From positions 4,866,785 to 4,930,784 of the forward strand of contig NZ_KB900609.1 in NCBI RefSeq assembly GCF_000379105.1: DNA of 64,000 nucleotides, given 5' to 3'. The notes below the pieces were generated by a model. It made no database searches and was not told where the DNA came from. It saw nothing but the letters and a program-made list of their open reading frames with translations. Source of the stretch: Methylobacterium sp. WSM2598 (GTDB lineage: Bacteria > Pseudomonadota > Alphaproteobacteria > Rhizobiales > Beijerinckiaceae). This document shows, one piece after another, positions 27,082 through 35,654 of this stretch. The position numbers and the translations under genes were made by a program. Within the stretch, counting starts at the first letter, position 1. Each line of letters begins with the position of its first letter.

Positions 27082-27800
27082 CGCGCCCACACCGCCAGGA
27101 TGGACTTGCCCGCCCGGTGGAAGAGGAGCGGATCGATCCGCCGCGAGAGCGGCACCATCAGGCGGTCCCAGACGGCGATCTGCCCGGCCGTCGGCATCGC
27201 CTGGCGCAGGAGCGCGCGGTTGGCCAGGGAGGCGAGGAGGCCGACGCTGTCGAGGTAGCGCAGGCGCGTCAGGGCGAGCCCGTCCGGGCCGGCGGCCCGC
27301 AGGCTGGCGCGGGTGTAGCGCCGCTCGTGCCCGATCGCGGCGTCGAAGGGCGAGAACAGCGCCGGGTGGGCCGGGGCCAGCACCACCAGGCTGCCGCCCG
27401 GCGCCAGGCAGGCGGCGGCGCGCGCGAGTTCGTCCCGATCCTCGCGGATATGTTCGAGGACGTCGACGTAGAGGATCGCGTCGTAGGGGCCCGCGGCCGC
27501 CGCGCCGGCGAGCGTGCCCCGGCGGATGCGGGTGTGGGGGGCGAGCCGGCCCTCCGCCAGCTTCGCCGCGAGGGCGGCGGCGAAGCCCCGGTCGGGTTCG
27601 AGGCAGGTCCACTCGGTCACGGCCGGGTGCCGGCCGAGGATCTCGGCGGTCGCCCCGAGGCCCGCTCCCACGTCGAGCACGCGCCCGCGCAGGAAGGGGG
27701 CGATCTCGCCCGACCAGTAGGCCTTCCAGGTCGTGGCGGCGGAGAAGAGGTCGAGTTCGGTGCCGACGTAGTCGCCCTGGCTCAGGATGCTGCCTTCCAC
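27078..27800 (-). CDS. Class I SAM-dependent methyltransferase
   Basis: A 240-residue methyltransferase. Motif I is VLDVGAGLGATAE (about 41-53), the acidic post-I residue is in CLEPDRGF, and motif IV-like YDAILYVDVLEHI (about 106-118) follows. After this comes APGGSLVVLAPAHPALFSPFD. This is the UbiE/Methyltransf_11-23 type often found with sugar or lipid biosynthesis genes. The start is a GTG at 27800 inside the last codons of the preceding glycosyltransferase gene (overlap to 27782); no ATG is available near the N-terminus. It is the middle gene of a three-gene overlapping operon. Confidence 0.85.
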   Translation of the reverse strand: MEGSILSQGDYVGTELDLFSAATTWKAYWSGEIAPFLRGRVLDVGAGLGATAEILGRHPAVTEWTCLEPDRGFAAALAAKLAEGRLAPHTRIRRGTLAGAAAAGPYDAILYVDVLEHIREDRDELARAAACLAPGGSLVVLAPAHPALFSPFDAAIGHERRYTRASLRAAGPDGLALTRLRYLDSVGLLASLANRALLRQAMPTAGQIAVWDRLMVPLSRRIDPLLFHRAGKSILAVWAR

Positions 27801-28891
27801 GTCGTCTCTCCGGATGGGGGAAGCGGCTGGGCGCCGCCGCGCGGGGCCGCCGGACCGAGGAAGCGCGCCGCGTCCCGGGCGGGCACCATCTCGGACAGGG
27901 AGCGGCGGTTGAGGTGCGAGGCCGCCGAGGTGATGGCCAGCAGCGCCGCCTGGAGCAGGGCCACGAGCAGCAGCCCGGCGGCGCTCGTCGCCCAGCCCGG
28001 GATCGCCAGGTCCGTGCCGAAGCGGACCGCCACGACGCCGATCAGCGCCGCGCAGATCCCGGCCGAGAAGACCCCGAGCGCGATCAGCAGGCGCACCAGG
28101 CAGACGTCCTCGAAGACCGCGATGGCGTTGAGCCCGTGGCGGATCAGCGAGGTCAGGTTCATGCTGGAGCGCCCGGCGTAGCGCACCCCCCGGTCGAGGC
28201 GGACGCGGTGCAGCGGCACGCCCGCGCGCAGCAGCGCCGCGGCGAAGTGGCTCCACAGGGCCGGGCTGTGCACGAGGCGCGTCAGCGCGCGCGGCGGGAT
28301 CACGCAGTAATGGCCGAAATCGATCGTCTTGCCGGTGGCGAGGGCGAACGCCGCCTTGAAGGCCGCGTAGCCGATGGCGAAGCGCAGGCCCTCGAAGCGC
28401 CGCCCGCGCCGCACGCAGACGATCGCCTCCGGATGCGCCGCGCTCTCCCGCAGCAGGAGCGGGATGTGCTCGGGCCGGTCCTCGCCGTCGCCGTCCATCA
28501 CGATCACGGCCCCGTAGGCCGCGGCCCGCTCGCTCGCGAGCGTGAGCCCGACCGCGATCGCCCGCTGGTGGCCGAGATTGGTCACCAGGATTGCCGGGCG
28601 CAGGCGGACGCGCTTCGCGGTCCGCGCCAGCGCCGCCAGCGTCTCCTCCCCGCTCTGCCAGGAGCCGTCGTCGACGACGATGACCTCGGCGTCGAGATCG
28701 GCCGCCTCGCAGACGGCGTCGATGGCCTCCGCGAGGTGCCGGAACGCCGGCCAGTCATTGTAGATCGGGACCACGACGGCGATCGGGCGACGATCCGGCG
28801 GCGCGGCCGGGCGCAGGGCGGCGAGTTCGCGGGCGATCTCGGCGAACCGGTCCCGCGCAGCTTCCGCACCGGTCTCGGCATCGTCGCGCAT
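27782..28891 (-). CDS. Family 2 glycosyltransferase with C-terminal membrane helices
   Basis: A 369-residue GT-A enzyme resembling DPM1/GtrB-type polyprenyl-phosphate glycosyltransferases. It has VVVPIYNDWPAFR near the N-terminus, VIVVDDGSWQSGEETL, NLGHQRAIAVGL, and the metal-binding MDGDGEDRPEH. Two hydrophobic segments near 260-330 anchor it in the membrane. GGAGGG sits 5-10 bases before the ATG at 28891. It would load a sugar onto undecaprenyl phosphate for the large membrane protein encoded by the third gene of the operon. Confidence 0.85.
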   Translation of the reverse strand: MRDDAETGAEAARDRFAEIARELAALRPAAPPDRRPIAVVVPIYNDWPAFRHLAEAIDAVCEAADLDAEVIVVDDGSWQSGEETLAALARTAKRVRLRPAILVTNLGHQRAIAVGLTLASERAAAYGAVIVMDGDGEDRPEHIPLLLRESAAHPEAIVCVRRGRRFEGLRFAIGYAAFKAAFALATGKTIDFGHYCVIPPRALTRLVHSPALWSHFAAALLRAGVPLHRVRLDRGVRYAGRSSMNLTSLIRHGLNAIAVFEDVCLVRLLIALGVFSAGICAALIGVVAVRFGTDLAIPGWATSAAGLLLVALLQAALLAITSAASHLNRRSLSEMVPARDAARFLGPAAPRGGAQPLPPSGETTWKAAS

Positions 28892-29208
28892 CGCATCCCT
28901 CCGGCGACCCGGTCGCGGCATCCCCCAGGCGGAGGCGCGCCCGCCCGCCCGGAGGCCGCCCGGAACCCCGCGGGGCCGGTCTCGCCGCCGCTGCCCGGCG
29001 ATCGGAAACCTCCCCCAGATGGCGACGGGGGCGCTCACCCAAGCGGTTTGCACGGTCGCAGCGAGCGGTTAACAACTCGTACACGACGACGGTGCAGGAG
29101 CGGAGGGCGGGGCGCTGCGGCCTCGCCCGACGGCCTCGGCGGCTTGCGTTGAATCAAGGTCCGGGCGGGCCGGCTCGCGCAGTCTCGGGTCTCACCGCGG
29201 AGAGGTCG
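28892..29208. other. Intergenic between divergent glycosyltransferase and cytochrome genes
   Basis: About 317 bp holding the promoters of both genes. A weak FNR-type box lies at 29144-29157. I see no gene. Confidence 0.5.
29144..29157 (+). promoter_or_regulatory. Weak FNR-type box before the cytochrome c gene
   Basis: TTGCG-TTGA-ATCAA matches the FNR consensus at eight of ten positions, with one perfect half. It is centred about 58 bp from the cytochrome start, a sensible distance given the other FNR boxes in this stretch. Confidence 0.4.
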
Positions 29209-29547
29209 ATGCCCCTGGTCCACCCTCGTTTCCCCGTCCTCGGCGCGGTCGCGCTCGGCCTCGCCCTCGCGGCCGGCCCGGCCCGGGCCGTCGAGGATCC
29301 CCACCTCACGCGCGGGCGCAATTTCGTGCGGACCCACTGCGCCGGCTGCCACGCGGTCGGGCGCACGGGCGAGAGCCCGCTCCCCGAGGCGCCCCGCTTC
29401 CGCGACCTCCACACCCGCTACCCCGTCGCCGAACTCGCCGAATCCCTCGCCGAGGGCATCACCACGGGCCATCCGACCATGCCGGAATTCCGCCTCGACC
29501 CGGATCAGGTCGAGGACGTCATCCGCTACCTCAGCAGCCTGGAATGA
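29209..29547 (+). CDS. Small soluble periplasmic cytochrome c
   Basis: A 112-residue protein with a signal peptide (about 1-27, ending PARA), one haem-binding motif CAGCH (Cys44, Cys47, His48) and a C-terminal Met in TMPEFRL that can serve as the sixth ligand. The terminal helix ends VEDVIRYLSSLE, as in class I cytochromes. CGGAGAGG precedes the ATG. It would carry single electrons in the periplasm, between a dehydrogenase or bc1 complex and an oxidase. A weak FNR box upstream suggests it may be induced at low oxygen. Confidence 0.88.
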   Translation: MPLVHPRFPVLGAVALGLALAAGPARAVEDPHLTRGRNFVRTHCAGCHAVGRTGESPLPEAPRFRDLHTRYPVAELAESLAEGITTGHPTMPEFRLDPDQVEDVIRYLSSLE

Positions 29548-29554
29548 GCCGGGA

Positions 29555-29670
29555 TCGGCTTGATCGAATCGGATCCCGGATCACGAGCCCGCGCGGCGCG
29601 TGAGCGGAGCCGACATCCGCATTGCCGAAATTGGAGATGGCGAAGCCATCAACCGGATGGCGGATGAGAT
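29555..29670. repeat. Dispersed intergenic repeat, copy C (inverted)
   Basis: The reverse complement of copy A: GGATCCCGGATCACGAGCC, then GCCGACATCCGCATTGCCGA, then GGCGAAGCCATCAACCGGAT. It includes a degenerate version of the hairpin seen in copy A and lies just after the cytochrome c stop codon. Confidence 0.75.
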
Positions 29671-29756
29671 GCCGCCGGGTCGCAGGCGGGGAGAAACGCC
29701 CGGCGACCGCCGCGGCGCGATTGACACCTTCTTGCCGGCCCACCTACGCCTCTCGC

Positions 29757-30134
29757 ATGCGTGCCCCGCCGCGCCGCCGGCCGATCCTGCGCGCGGTCAT
29801 CGCCCTGGCCGCGCTCTACGCGCTCGTCCTGCAGGCGGTGGCGGGGGGAGCGCTCGCGGCCGGGATGCCCTCCGCGGCGCACGCCCTCTGCGCGCCGGAC
29901 GCGTCCGCGCCCGAGGCGCCGGGGCCGGGGAAGTCCCATCCCGTCCCGAACCACGGCGCCTGCTGCGTGGCGGCCCAGGCGCTCGACGGAGCGGCTCCGC
30001 CGCCCGCCGAGGCGAGCCCCGTGGCCTGGCCGCGCCGCCGCGCCGTCCCGATCCCGCACCGGCCCGACACCGTCGCCCAGCCCCGCGCGCCCCCCGGCAT
30101 CAGCGCCGGCCCCCGAGCCCCGCCCGTCCTCTGA
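29757..30134 (+). CDS. Small exported Cys/His protein upstream of a TonB receptor, 125 aa
   Basis: Begins [20 protein letters not shown], a positively charged N-region followed by a hydrophobic segment that acts as a signal peptide or anchor. The exported part contains HALCAPD and HPVPNHGACCVAAQAL, a small His/Cys-rich patch resembling DUF2946-type proteins that often precede TonB receptors for copper or other metals. It then becomes Pro- and Arg-rich. It ends 42 bp before the TonB receptor start and is probably in the same operon. The longer frame starting at 29622 lies in the dispersed repeat and is rejected. Confidence 0.6.
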   Translation: MRAPPRRRPILRAVIALAALYALVLQAVAGGALAAGMPSAAHALCAPDASAPEAPGPGKSHPVPNHGACCVAAQALDGAAPPPAEASPVAWPRRRAVPIPHRPDTVAQPRAPPGISAGPRAPPVL

Positions 30135-30176
30135 CCGATCGCCCGCCACGATCCTGTCAGACACGGATGATCCCTC

Positions 30177-32297
30177 ATGCCCCCCCGTTCCCGGGCCGCC
30201 CGCCGCGCCGCGGTGCTGCCGCTCGTCCTGCTCGCCGGTCCCGGCCTCGCCCAGACGTCCGACACGACCATCGCCCTCTCCGAGATCACCGTCGCCGGGA
30301 GCGGGCCGCCGCCTTCCGGCTCCGTCACGGTGCCGAGCGTCGCCGCCCAGCGCGCGGCCGTGAACGCCACCGTGGGCTCGGTCGGCTTCGTGGATGCGGC
30401 GGAGTACCAGAACACCTACGCCAACACGCTGCGGGACGTGCTTCGGGACGTGCCCGGCGTCACCGTGCAGGAGCGCTACGGCCAGGAGCTGCGCCTGTCC
30501 GTGCGCGGCTCGGGCGTCGCCCGCGGCTTCCACCTGCGCGGGATCGAGCTCCTGCAGGACGGCATCCCGTTCAACCTCGCGGACGGGAGCGGCGACTTCT
30601 ACCAGATCGACCTGCCGGCCCTGCGCTCGCTGGAGATCTACAAGGGCGGCGACGCGTTCGCCTTCGGCGCCACCACCCTGGGGGGCGCCGTCAACGCCGT
30701 CACGCCCACCGCCCACACCGCCCTCGCGCCCACGCTCCTGCGCGTCGAGGGCGGCAGCTTCAACACGGTCCGGGAGAGCGTCCAGGTCTCGCGGATCTCC
30801 GGCCCGGTCGACATCCTGGTCAACGGCACGGTCACGAATTCGGACGGGTACCGGCAGCACGAGGCGCAGGCGACCCGCAACCTCAACGCCAATCTCGGCT
30901 ACCGGCTCGCGCCAGGCGTCGAGACCCGGTTCTTCTTCGGGACCTACCTCACCGACCAGAAGCTGCCCGGCACGCTGACCCTGTCCGGCGCCCTCACCGA
31001 TCCGCGGACCGCGAGCCCGACGGCGCTCAGCGGCAACCAGTCCCGCAAGGTCGAGACCGAGCGGATCGCCAACCGCACCTCCTTCGTGCTCGAGGTCGGC
31101 AAGCTCGACATCGACACCTGGGCGATCCACAAGTCGCTCTACCACCCGATCTTCCAGGTCATCGACCAGGACGGCTGGACCTACGGGATCGCGCCGCACT
31201 GGGCCGGCAGCGTCGACCTCGGCGGCCACCGCAACGACCTGCTGCTGGGCCTGCGCGCCTTCGCGGGGCGGAACGCCGCCCGGCAATTCGTGAACCTGGC
31301 CGGCCGGCGCGGGGCGCAGACGCTCGACGCCGTGCAGAGCGCCTCGAACTACGAGGCCTACGCGGAGAACCGCTTCTGGATCCTGCCCGACCTCGCCCTG
31401 ATGACGGGGGCGAAGCTGTTCTCCTCGAACCGCACCTACAGCAACAAGGGCGGGCTCGCCCCGCCGAGCGCCGTCCCGGCCTTCGCCGACGAGACCTTCG
31501 AGGGCGTCAACCCGAAGCTCGGCCTGCTCTGGCAACCGCTGCCGGAGATCCAGGTCTTCGGCGACGTCACCCGCTCGCGCGACGTGCCGGACTTCTCGGA
31601 CCTCGTGCAGACGAACGCGCTCGGGACCACCTTCGTGCCCCTCGCCGCGCAGCGCGCCTGGACCGTCGAGGCCGGGACGCGCGGCCGCATCGACCGCCTG
31701 TCCTGGGACGTGACCCTCTACCGGGCCGAGGTGCGGGACGAACTCATCAACTACGCGATCGCGCCCGGGCTCGGCATCCCGGCCGCGACCTTCAACGCCC
31801 CGCGCACCCGCCACCAGGGCGTCGAGGCGGCCTTCGGCCTCGACCTCGCCCGCGACCTCGCCGCGGAGGGCGACGCGCTCGTCCTGCGGCAGGTCTGGAC
31901 GCACAACGACTTCCGCTTCCTGCACGACCCGGTCTTCGGCAACGGGCGCATCGCCGGCATCCCGGACGACGTGCTGCGCACGGTGCTGCGCTACACCCAT
32001 CCGAGCGGGTTCTACGTCGCCCCCTCCCTCGACTGGGTGCCGCGCGGGGCCTTCGCCGACCACGCCAACACCCTGCGCGTGCCGGGCTACGCGCTGGTCA
32101 ACCTGCAAGCCGGGATCGACGTCGCGAACGGCGTGTCGGTGTTCCTGGACGCCCGCAACCTGACGGACGAGCGCTTCGTCTCGGACATCTCGGTCGTCGC
32201 CGACGCGCGCAAGGTCGCGGGCGGGCCGGCGGCCCTGGCGGCCTTCTACCCGGGCAACGGCCGCGCCGTCTTCGCGGGCGTGCGGGCCGGGTTCTGA
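30177..32297 (+). CDS. TonB-dependent outer-membrane receptor
   Basis: A 706-residue receptor. The signal peptide (about 1-25, GPGLAQ) is followed by a short TonB-box-like region (IALSEITV), then the plug domain (about 70-180). This has TLRDVLRDVPGVTVQERYGQ, LSVRGSGVARGFHLRGIELL and FAFGATTLGGAVNAVT. A 22-strand-type beta-barrel ends in the terminal aromatic VRAGF, as required for outer-membrane insertion. It would import a metal chelate or siderophore using TonB energy. The small Cys/His protein upstream hints at a metal ligand, but the substrate cannot be read from the sequence. Confidence 0.93.
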   Translation: MPPRSRAARRAAVLPLVLLAGPGLAQTSDTTIALSEITVAGSGPPPSGSVTVPSVAAQRAAVNATVGSVGFVDAAEYQNTYANTLRDVLRDVPGVTVQERYGQELRLSVRGSGVARGFHLRGIELLQDGIPFNLADGSGDFYQIDLPALRSLEIYKGGDAFAFGATTLGGAVNAVTPTAHTALAPTLLRVEGGSFNTVRESVQVSRISGPVDILVNGTVTNSDGYRQHEAQATRNLNANLGYRLAPGVETRFFFGTYLTDQKLPGTLTLSGALTDPRTASPTALSGNQSRKVETERIANRTSFVLEVGKLDIDTWAIHKSLYHPIFQVIDQDGWTYGIAPHWAGSVDLGGHRNDLLLGLRAFAGRNAARQFVNLAGRRGAQTLDAVQSASNYEAYAENRFWILPDLALMTGAKLFSSNRTYSNKGGLAPPSAVPAFADETFEGVNPKLGLLWQPLPEIQVFGDVTRSRDVPDFSDLVQTNALGTTFVPLAAQRAWTVEAGTRGRIDRLSWDVTLYRAEVRDELINYAIAPGLGIPAATFNAPRTRHQGVEAAFGLDLARDLAAEGDALVLRQVWTHNDFRFLHDPVFGNGRIAGIPDDVLRTVLRYTHPSGFYVAPSLDWVPRGAFADHANTLRVPGYALVNLQAGIDVANGVSVFLDARNLTDERFVSDISVVADARKVAGGPAALAAFYPGNGRAVFAGVRAGF

Positions 32298-32338
32298 CCC
32301 GGCATGCGGACCGCGTTCTGACCCGGCATGCGGGCCGG
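32291..32338. repeat. 24 bp tandem duplication across the receptor stop codon
   Basis: Two copies of GTTCTGACCCGGCATGCGG plus 5 bases follow one another (32291-32314 and 32315-32338). The first contains the receptor's final Phe codon and TGA, so the duplicate places an identical stop context downstream. The sequence is self-complementary in part and may also act in termination. Confidence 0.75.
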
Positions 32339-32354
32339 GTCCGGGCCCGCGCCG

Positions 32355-33218
32355 TCAATGCGTCATCAGCACGGGCAGGGGGGCGTGGTCGAGGACGTGG
32401 CGCGTGACGCCCCCGAGGAAGAACTGGCGCACCCGGCTGTGGGTGTAGGCCCCCATGACGAGGAGGCTGGCGCCGCTCGCCTGCGCGGCTTCCAGGAGGG
32501 CGGCGCCGACGGAGCGGGTCGGGTCGGGGGGCGCGAGCCGCTCGGCCGCGATGCCGTGCCGGGCGAGATAGGCGGCGAGTTCGGCGGCGTCCTGCGCGTC
32601 CTCGTCCCGGCGCGGGGCGGAGAAGATCGCGACCGCGCCGGCAGCCTCGATCAGGGGCATCGCCTGGGCGATCGCACGCGCGCCCTCCAGGCTGCCGTTC
32701 CAGGCGATCAGCAGCTTGCGCAGCGGGTCGGCCGGCGCGGGGCCGGGCGGCACCACCAGGGCCGGCCGGCCCGTGGCGAAGACCGCGGCGTCGAAGGCCA
32801 CCGTCGCGAAGGGGTCCTGCCAGTCGGGCCGGTCGATCACGATCAGGTCGCTCAGGTGTCCCGCCCGGGCGAGGCTGGCATCGACCGGCCCGAGCCGCAC
32901 CGTGAAGGAGGCGTCGGTGACGCCCGGGCGGACGTCGTCGCCGGCGCGCACCGCCACGTCGGCCCCCGTGCACCAGGTCTCGAAGGCGGCGCGCGCGGCC
33001 CCGATCGCCTCGCGCGTCTCCTCCTCCAGGCGCTCGCGGGTCACCCCGGCGGCGATCGCCACTTCGGGGATCGCCGCCAGCACGTCCTCGGCCGGCGGGG
33101 ACAGGAAGGTCAGCCCGATATGCGCCTTCAGCCGGTCGCTGAGCGCCAGGGCCAAGTCGAGGCGCGGGCGCGCATCGCAATCGGGGCCCGTCGGAACCAG
33201 AAGGCAGCGCATCGCCAT
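32355..33218 (-). CDS. Universal stress protein, tandem UspA domains
   Basis: A 287-residue protein made of two Usp-like halves. The second half is canonical: LLIAWNGSLEGARAIAQAMP, and GASLLVMGAYTHSRVRQFFL with GGVTRHVLDHAPLPVLM, close to the G-2x-G-9x-GS/T ATP-binding pattern. The first half (to about 145) is more divergent. Tandem Usp proteins in alphaproteobacteria are often induced by anaerobiosis or starvation. An FNR-type box lies 58-71 bp upstream of the ATG, and a perfect hairpin lies between the two. The start is at MAMRC (33218); a second Met two codons later is possible. Confidence 0.9.
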   Translation of the reverse strand: MAMRCLLVPTGPDCDARPRLDLALALSDRLKAHIGLTFLSPPAEDVLAAIPEVAIAAGVTRERLEEETREAIGAARAAFETWCTGADVAVRAGDDVRPGVTDASFTVRLGPVDASLARAGHLSDLIVIDRPDWQDPFATVAFDAAVFATGRPALVVPPGPAPADPLRKLLIAWNGSLEGARAIAQAMPLIEAAGAVAIFSAPRRDEDAQDAAELAAYLARHGIAAERLAPPDPTRSVGAALLEAAQASGASLLVMGAYTHSRVRQFFLGGVTRHVLDHAPLPVLMTH

Positions 33219-33233
33219 GGCGGTGATCCTCTC

Positions 33234-33258
33234 GATGATCCGGTCTCACCGGATCATC
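33234..33258. promoter_or_regulatory. Perfect 10 bp inverted repeat in the usp upstream region
   Basis: Arms GATGATCCGG and CCGGATCATC are separated by TCTCA. It lies between the FNR-type box and the usp start codon, so it could be an operator or a 5'-UTR hairpin. Confidence 0.5.
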
Positions 33259-33275
33259 GCGCGGATGAGGCCGCC

Positions 33276-33289
33276 GTGATCTGAATCAA
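33276..33289 (-). promoter_or_regulatory. FNR-type box upstream of the universal stress gene
   Basis: On the minus strand this reads TTGAT-TCAG-ATCAC, nine of ten matches. It is centred about 65 bp before the start codon. It is a third strong site consistent with FnrN control in this window. Confidence 0.75.
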
Positions 33290-33410
33290 TTTGCCGGTTC
33301 ATCGAAGCGTTGCTCGGCGGCGGACCGACATCCGGGGCCTGCGGCTCACCCCGACGGTCACGCGACGCGACCGTCGGGTCCGTTCTCGAATCGTCGCCGA
33401 GCCGTTCGCA

Positions 33411-35399
33411 TCACGCCGCCTGCCGCTTGCGTCCGGGCTCCTGCACGGGGGCGACGAGCGGAAGGGTCAGCACGAAGCGGCTGCCCGCGCCGGGCGCCGC
33501 ATGCAGCGTGATCCGCCCGCCGAGCTGGTGGGTGACGATGTTGAAGGCGAGGTGGAGGCCGAGCCCGGTGCCGCCGCTGTCCCGGCGCGTGGTGAAGAAG
33601 GGCTCGAAGGCCCGCCGCGCCACCTCCTCGCTCATGCCGACGCCGTCGTCGCTGAAGGTGAGGACGACGCGGTCGGACCCCAGCGGCTCGGCCGCGAGCC
33701 GGATCGTGCCCGCGCGCCCGTCCGGGAAGCCGTGCCGCACGGCGTTGAGGAACAGGTTCGTCAGCACCTGGCCGAGGGGGCCGGGGAAGGACTCCATCAC
33801 GAGGCCGGGGGGCAGGTCGAGGGCGAGGGCGATGCGGGCGGTGCGCAGTTCCGGCCGCAGGCTCGCGATGATCTGCGCGCAGGTCTCGCCGAGGTCGAAG
33901 CGGCGGCGGTTGTCCTGGCTGCGGTCGACGGCGACCTGCTTGAAGGATTGCACGAGGTCGCCCGCCCGCATCAGGTTGGCGACGAGCTGCTTGCTGGCCT
34001 CCTGCACGGCCTCGATGAAGCCCGTGAGCTGCGAGCGGCGCAGGGGCCCGCCGGCGAGGTCCGCCGCGAAGGCCTCGCAGCGCTGGCTCAGGGTCGAGGC
34101 GACGGTGAGGCTGATGCCGACCGGGTTGTTGACCTCGTGCGCGACCCCGGCGACGAGGCCGCCGAGGGCGGCGAGCTTCTCGGCCTCGATCAGGCTCGCC
34201 TGGGTCTCGCGCAGCTCCGCGAGGGCGGCCTCGGCCTGCTCCTTGGCGCGGCGCAGCTCCGCCTCGGCCCGCAGCCGCGCCAGCGCGTTCTCGCGGAACA
34301 CCGCGACGGCGGCCGCCATGTCGCCGATCTCGTCGCGGGCCTCGGCGCCCGGCACCTTGCGGGCGTAGTCGCCCCCGGCGATCGCCAGCATGGCGCCGCT
34401 CAGGCCCCGCAGCGGGTCGCTGATGCTGCGGGCCACCAGGGTGCCGAGCGCGGCCACCAGGGCCACGAAGGCGAGCGCCACGCCCCCGAGCTTGAGCGCC
34501 GCGCTCTCCAGGGTGCGGTCGAAGCGGGCCTGGGCCGCCTGCTCGACCGCGCGCACATGGGTGCCCATCGCCTCGATCGAGGCGGTCATGCGGTCGGCAT
34601 TGCCGTCGATCTCCTCCTTGAGCAGGCGACCTTGGGCGGCGAACTCGGCGGTGAGCGCCGCGACGCCCGCCTCGACGGCCTGCGCGCGGGCGTCGAGCGC
34701 GTCGAGGGCGCGGCTCTGCACGTCGGTCGCCGCGCGGTCGCGCATCACCGGCACCGTGCCGCGGATCGCGGCGGCGGCCCGGCGCACCTCCGCGGCCGAG
34801 GCCTCCGCGGCCGAGAGCGAGAAGGCGTTCGCCGCCAGCATCATGGCGTGGAAGGATTCCCGCGACTTCGACAGGGGCGGCCCGATCGGCGCCTGACCGG
34901 CCGCGTCGGACCCCTCGATGAGCGCGTAGAGCCCCGACATCTCGCGGGCCGGCCCCGCGAGGCGGCCCTCGTAGATCTGCGAGATCCGGGCGCGCGTCTC
35001 GCGCAGGGCCGAGAACCCGGCGATGAAGCGCTCGGTGACCTCCCGCAGGGTCTCCGAGGGCCGGGCGATGAGCGGGTCGAGCCGCGCCTGCACGCGCAGC
35101 CGGCCGATCAGCGTGTCGCGCAGGTCGCCGATCCGCCACAGCATGTCGGGGTCGTCCTGGCTGATCGAGCGGTGGATCAGGCTCTGCAGCCGCTCGGTGT
35201 CGCGGTCGAGCTGGCCGAGCAGGTGCTCGGACTGGCGCACCTGCCGCAGGTCGTTCCAGGCCCGCGACAGCACGGTGGCCCCGTCCCAGATCAGCCCGAT
35301 CAGCACCAGGGCGAGGGCCGAGTTGAGCCCGGCGATGCCCAGGATGCGCCAGCGGATGGGCCATGCCCGCACGACCCGTTGCAGCCGTCTGCGCTCCAT
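33411..35399 (-). CDS. Orphan membrane-bound sensor histidine kinase
   Basis: A 662-residue kinase. TM1 (about 18-40) and TM2 (about 303-325) enclose a large helical periplasmic sensor region. A HAMP domain follows (LVARSISDPLRGLSGAMLAI), then a coiled coil and the HisKA box with the phospho-acceptor His in GVAHEVNNPVG. The ATPase has the N box NLFLNAVRHG, the G1 box DDGVGM, the F box FEPFFTT and the G2 box GTGLGLHLA, all intact. No response regulator gene is adjacent, so the partner must be elsewhere. The ATG at 35399 begins at MERRR before TM1; the longer frame is not protein-like. Confidence 0.92.
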   Translation of the reverse strand: MERRRLQRVVRAWPIRWRILGIAGLNSALALVLIGLIWDGATVLSRAWNDLRQVRQSEHLLGQLDRDTERLQSLIHRSISQDDPDMLWRIGDLRDTLIGRLRVQARLDPLIARPSETLREVTERFIAGFSALRETRARISQIYEGRLAGPAREMSGLYALIEGSDAAGQAPIGPPLSKSRESFHAMMLAANAFSLSAAEASAAEVRRAAAAIRGTVPVMRDRAATDVQSRALDALDARAQAVEAGVAALTAEFAAQGRLLKEEIDGNADRMTASIEAMGTHVRAVEQAAQARFDRTLESAALKLGGVALAFVALVAALGTLVARSISDPLRGLSGAMLAIAGGDYARKVPGAEARDEIGDMAAAVAVFRENALARLRAEAELRRAKEQAEAALAELRETQASLIEAEKLAALGGLVAGVAHEVNNPVGISLTVASTLSQRCEAFAADLAGGPLRRSQLTGFIEAVQEASKQLVANLMRAGDLVQSFKQVAVDRSQDNRRRFDLGETCAQIIASLRPELRTARIALALDLPPGLVMESFPGPLGQVLTNLFLNAVRHGFPDGRAGTIRLAAEPLGSDRVVLTFSDDGVGMSEEVARRAFEPFFTTRRDSGGTGLGLHLAFNIVTHQLGGRITLHAAPGAGSRFVLTLPLVAPVQEPGRKRQAA

Positions 35400-35654
35400 C
35401 CCGCCGGTCCCGCGCCCCGCTCCGCTGCCGGTTGTCCCGGGACGCGGGCAGGTTGTCAAAGGTGGAGGCGAGCCGGGCGCCGCGGCCGCGCGCGGGAGGC
35501 GGGATCCGGGTGGACGCGTCCGGCCCGCACGCGACGGCGTCGCCCGGCCTCCCGCGCGGGGCTGTCCCGAGCCGTGACGCAGAGTTATGAAGGACGTGTC
35601 GCAGTCTCACGGAGTCCCGCGCTCCGGTGATGCGCGGGATTCGGGGACAGGCAG

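Noticed and set aside
24895-27612. 905-codon start for the large membrane protein
   Set aside because: The extra N-terminal part lies within the methyltransferase gene and is not protein-like; the ATGA overlap at 27081 fixes a better start.
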